Source of the DNA: Candolleomyces eurysporus
Lineage: Eukaryota; Basidiomycota; Agaricomycetes; Agaricales; Psathyrellaceae
Length of the DNA: 50,212 nt
Assembly (NCBI GenBank): GCA_027579435.1
Contig: JANBPK010001511.1
Location: forward strand, 1 to 50,212
Direction: 5' to 3'
A program made the translations under genes and the position numbers. Below the pieces are notes generated by a model that saw only the letters and a list, made by a program, of their open reading frames with translations, made no database searches and was not told the DNA's origin. Position 1 is the stretch's first letter. The number at the start of each line of letters is the position of its first letter. This document shows, piece by piece, positions 48,487 through 50,212 of this stretch.

Positions 48487-50212
48487 ATGGCGCTTGCACA
48501 GGCTGCAGAACAGAGCACACAGGTCGCAGACATTAATCATAAGGTGGCCACTAGGTTCGGACCCAAAGATGGGCTCTCGAAGATGCGCAGCAGTAGTGAT
48601 GTCAAGGGAAAGAAGCGTGAGCAGGTGGATGGGAAAGAAATAAACTCGGTGTGTTTTGAAGATTCACGGTTCTCTGAATAGCTAAAGCAGCAATTGCCGT
48701 AGGTGCAATGCCGCATCCCTTCTCCCGATACGAAGGAACTCTCAATAACGAGCGCTGGTCCAGCTCAACCCGCTCTGGTATCATAGTATCTCTCGTCGTA
48801 CCGCTCCAGCTGCTCACACAATATCGTAGCCTACGCCGGATGCTTCAGTCTCCACGACCGTACCCGTGCGTGCTGGTAACAACCAAAACCAAGGTTTTAG
48901 CGCCTTTGGCATTGACGTATGTCGAATGCCTGATACTCCTCTACGGTGACTCATTGTGCTTCTAGGCATATCGTACCCGCGCTCTTGACCCACGAATTTG
49001 CGTCAACTCGGTCCTCCCTTGGGCCCAATGTTTTTACGGATCCCGCTGCCGCAACGTTCATCCCAAAGATAAAAAATTCTACTACAGGAAGATGAGCGAT
49101 ACTCTGTCTCTGACCTTATCAGCCTCTGCGAATAGCTCTCTCTTCTCGGAGTTGGATGCACAGTCGACAATCCACTCGTCGACGACCAAGCCGGTATCTC
49201 ATTCCTCGCCACGGGCTGGTTCTCCCGTCAGACGATCGGCCACCAACACTCGCACCCCCGGCTGGGATCCAACAACTGGGAATTGGGATTTTGGTTTGGA
49301 TCAGGCTGCCTGGTCGACGGAGGACTTGTGGTCGTCAGGACCGAGCGAGGAAACATCTGTATGTCTCTACCCTGCTCTGCCAGCCTTGTCTGATTTGCCT
49401 ATAGTCCACCATCTCAAAGACAGCACACTCCCGGAACTCGTCTGATACGGAAGACGATAATCGAACTCAGTCTCGACATACTTCCCCGATCCCACGCTTT
49501 TCGCGACGGTCTTGTCGAGATTTCTTGCAAGGACGCTGTTTCCGAGGGCCTTCATGTCGGTACTATCATGACCAACCGCAGGTTCGCGTCTCAATTCTTT
49601 ATTTTAGAGAATGGAGGGTACTTACTCTGTTTAAACAGGCTCAACCAATGAGGCTGGAGGTGTCTAAATTCCCGATAACAGGGATTGGAACTCCTCAGCC
49701 ACAGGCTTCCAGTCGTGCAGATGCCGGTCAACCCTTACCAACAACAGAATCTACAACCCGTTACCCTCGGCCGCCCTTCGACGAAGTTTGTCGGAAGTCG
49801 CTCCGCGGTGTCTGTACAAGAGGTTACCAATGTCACCGTCTTCACGAAGATCTAGAATACGACGAATCGGTAATTCTATCTGGCGTACTTTTGTGCTTTC
49901 GATAGCTCAGTCTCAAGCACATAGATACCACGACGGCAACTCAATCAGATTCCTCAATCACAGGTACCTAGTCGTGCCGAAGTGGCCCAGTCCTCACCAC
50001 CGACGAACCCTCAAGTCCATCTACTCAACCAGGTTTCTCAATCGCAGGCACCTACGGACCCCAAAGCTCGTCAAATCAATCAGGCCCCACAATCGCAGGT
50101 ACCCAGTCATGCCGATGATAAGTCCTCACCGCCGGCGAATCCCAAAGTTCGTCAACTCAGCCAGGCCCCTCAATCGCAGGCACCTAGTCGTGCTGAAGCG
50201 GACAAGTCCTCA
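48487..50212 (+). CDS. CCCH-type zinc-finger protein, cut by the window edge
   Basis: Predicted RNA-binding zinc-finger protein, incomplete at its 3' end. Exons: 48487-48648, 48703-48777, 48830-48916, 48966-49358, 49405-49581, 49639-49869 and 49949 to the edge, every one phase 0. Three finger-like units are visible: 'CVNSVLPWAQCFYGSRCRNVH' spread over about 49000-49060 (Cys-x9-Cys-x5-Cys-x3-His, slightly long), 'CRDFLQGRCFRGPSCRYYH' near 49517 (x8/x5/x3, canonical) and 'CRKSLRGVCTRGYQCHRLH' near 49789 (x7/x5/x3). A Ser-rich linker separates the first two. The last exon opens into a Gln/Pro/Ser-rich repeat region. CCCH proteins of this pattern usually act in mRNA turnover or processing; no closer call is possible. 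Confidence 0.85.
49949..50212 (+). repeat. Imperfect coding tandem repeat in the CCCH protein tail
   Basis: Units of about 60-105 bases repeat the pattern 'QSQVPSRAE', 'SSPP.NP', 'VRQLSQAP' at least three times before the right edge. The repeats hold one open frame. An echo of the pattern ('PQPQASSRAD') occurs in the preceding exon near 49700. The array continues out of the window. Confidence 0.8.

Overview
This window is nuclear DNA from a filamentous basidiomycete, most likely an Agaricomycete of the Rhizoctonia/Ceratobasidium type (inference). The genes are broken by many introns of roughly 40-70 bases with GT..AG borders and CTAAC-like branch sites. Intergenic spaces are short to moderate. 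The gene content (DUF6535 membrane proteins, a NACHT-WD40 receptor, an F-box family with CxxC pairs, a surplus G-alpha subunit) is typical of that group. I rebuilt most gene models by hand from splice phases, so exon limits are predictions.

Layout. 1.2-4.2 kb (+): a DUF6535 membrane protein with a damaged 3' end. 4.9-10.25 kb (+): a NACHT-WD40 NLR-type receptor with 14 near-identical 126-base WD40 units. 11.7-12.3 kb (-): a Pmp3-type proteolipid. 13.0-15.1 kb (-): a non-canonical G-alpha subunit in 11 exons. 15.1-18.8 kb: no gene I can support. 18.8-21.7 kb (+): a secreted-type, single-pass protein with furin/EGF-like cysteine repeats. 22.2-23.6 kb (-): an F-box protein. 25.3-28.2 kb (+): a second DUF6535 protein, followed by a decayed tandem copy of its 3' end. 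30.2-33.8 kb (-): a LARP1-like La-motif protein. 34.0-34.6 kb (-): a NADAR/YbiA-like protein. 35.0-36.2 kb (-): an unknown conserved-looking protein. 37.0-38.5 kb (-): a tentative unknown gene. 38.9-40.8 kb (-): S-adenosylhomocysteine hydrolase, head-to-head with a small Som1-like gene (41.0-41.3 kb, +). 42.1-43.6 kb (+): an unknown coiled-coil protein. 45.7-47.9 kb (+): a Kar5-type nuclear fusion protein. 48.5 kb to the right edge (+): a CCCH zinc-finger protein with a Q/P/S-rich repeat tail, cut by the edge.

How they work together. There is no operon or single pathway. The housekeeping genes (SAHH, Som1, LARP1, Pmp3, Kar5) are interspersed with fast-evolving family genes (NLR, DUF6535, F-box, G-alpha). 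The left third is the accessory part. The NLR's NACHT/WD40 portion is strongly CpG-depleted compared with its own first exons, which suggests past cytosine methylation or a different origin.

Quality caution. Several coding regions are interrupted by single surplus bases: three in the WD40 array, one at a T run, one at a G8 run, and two where an N is the surplus base. All apparent frame errors are insertions. Assembly error is therefore the first explanation to test before calling pseudogenes.
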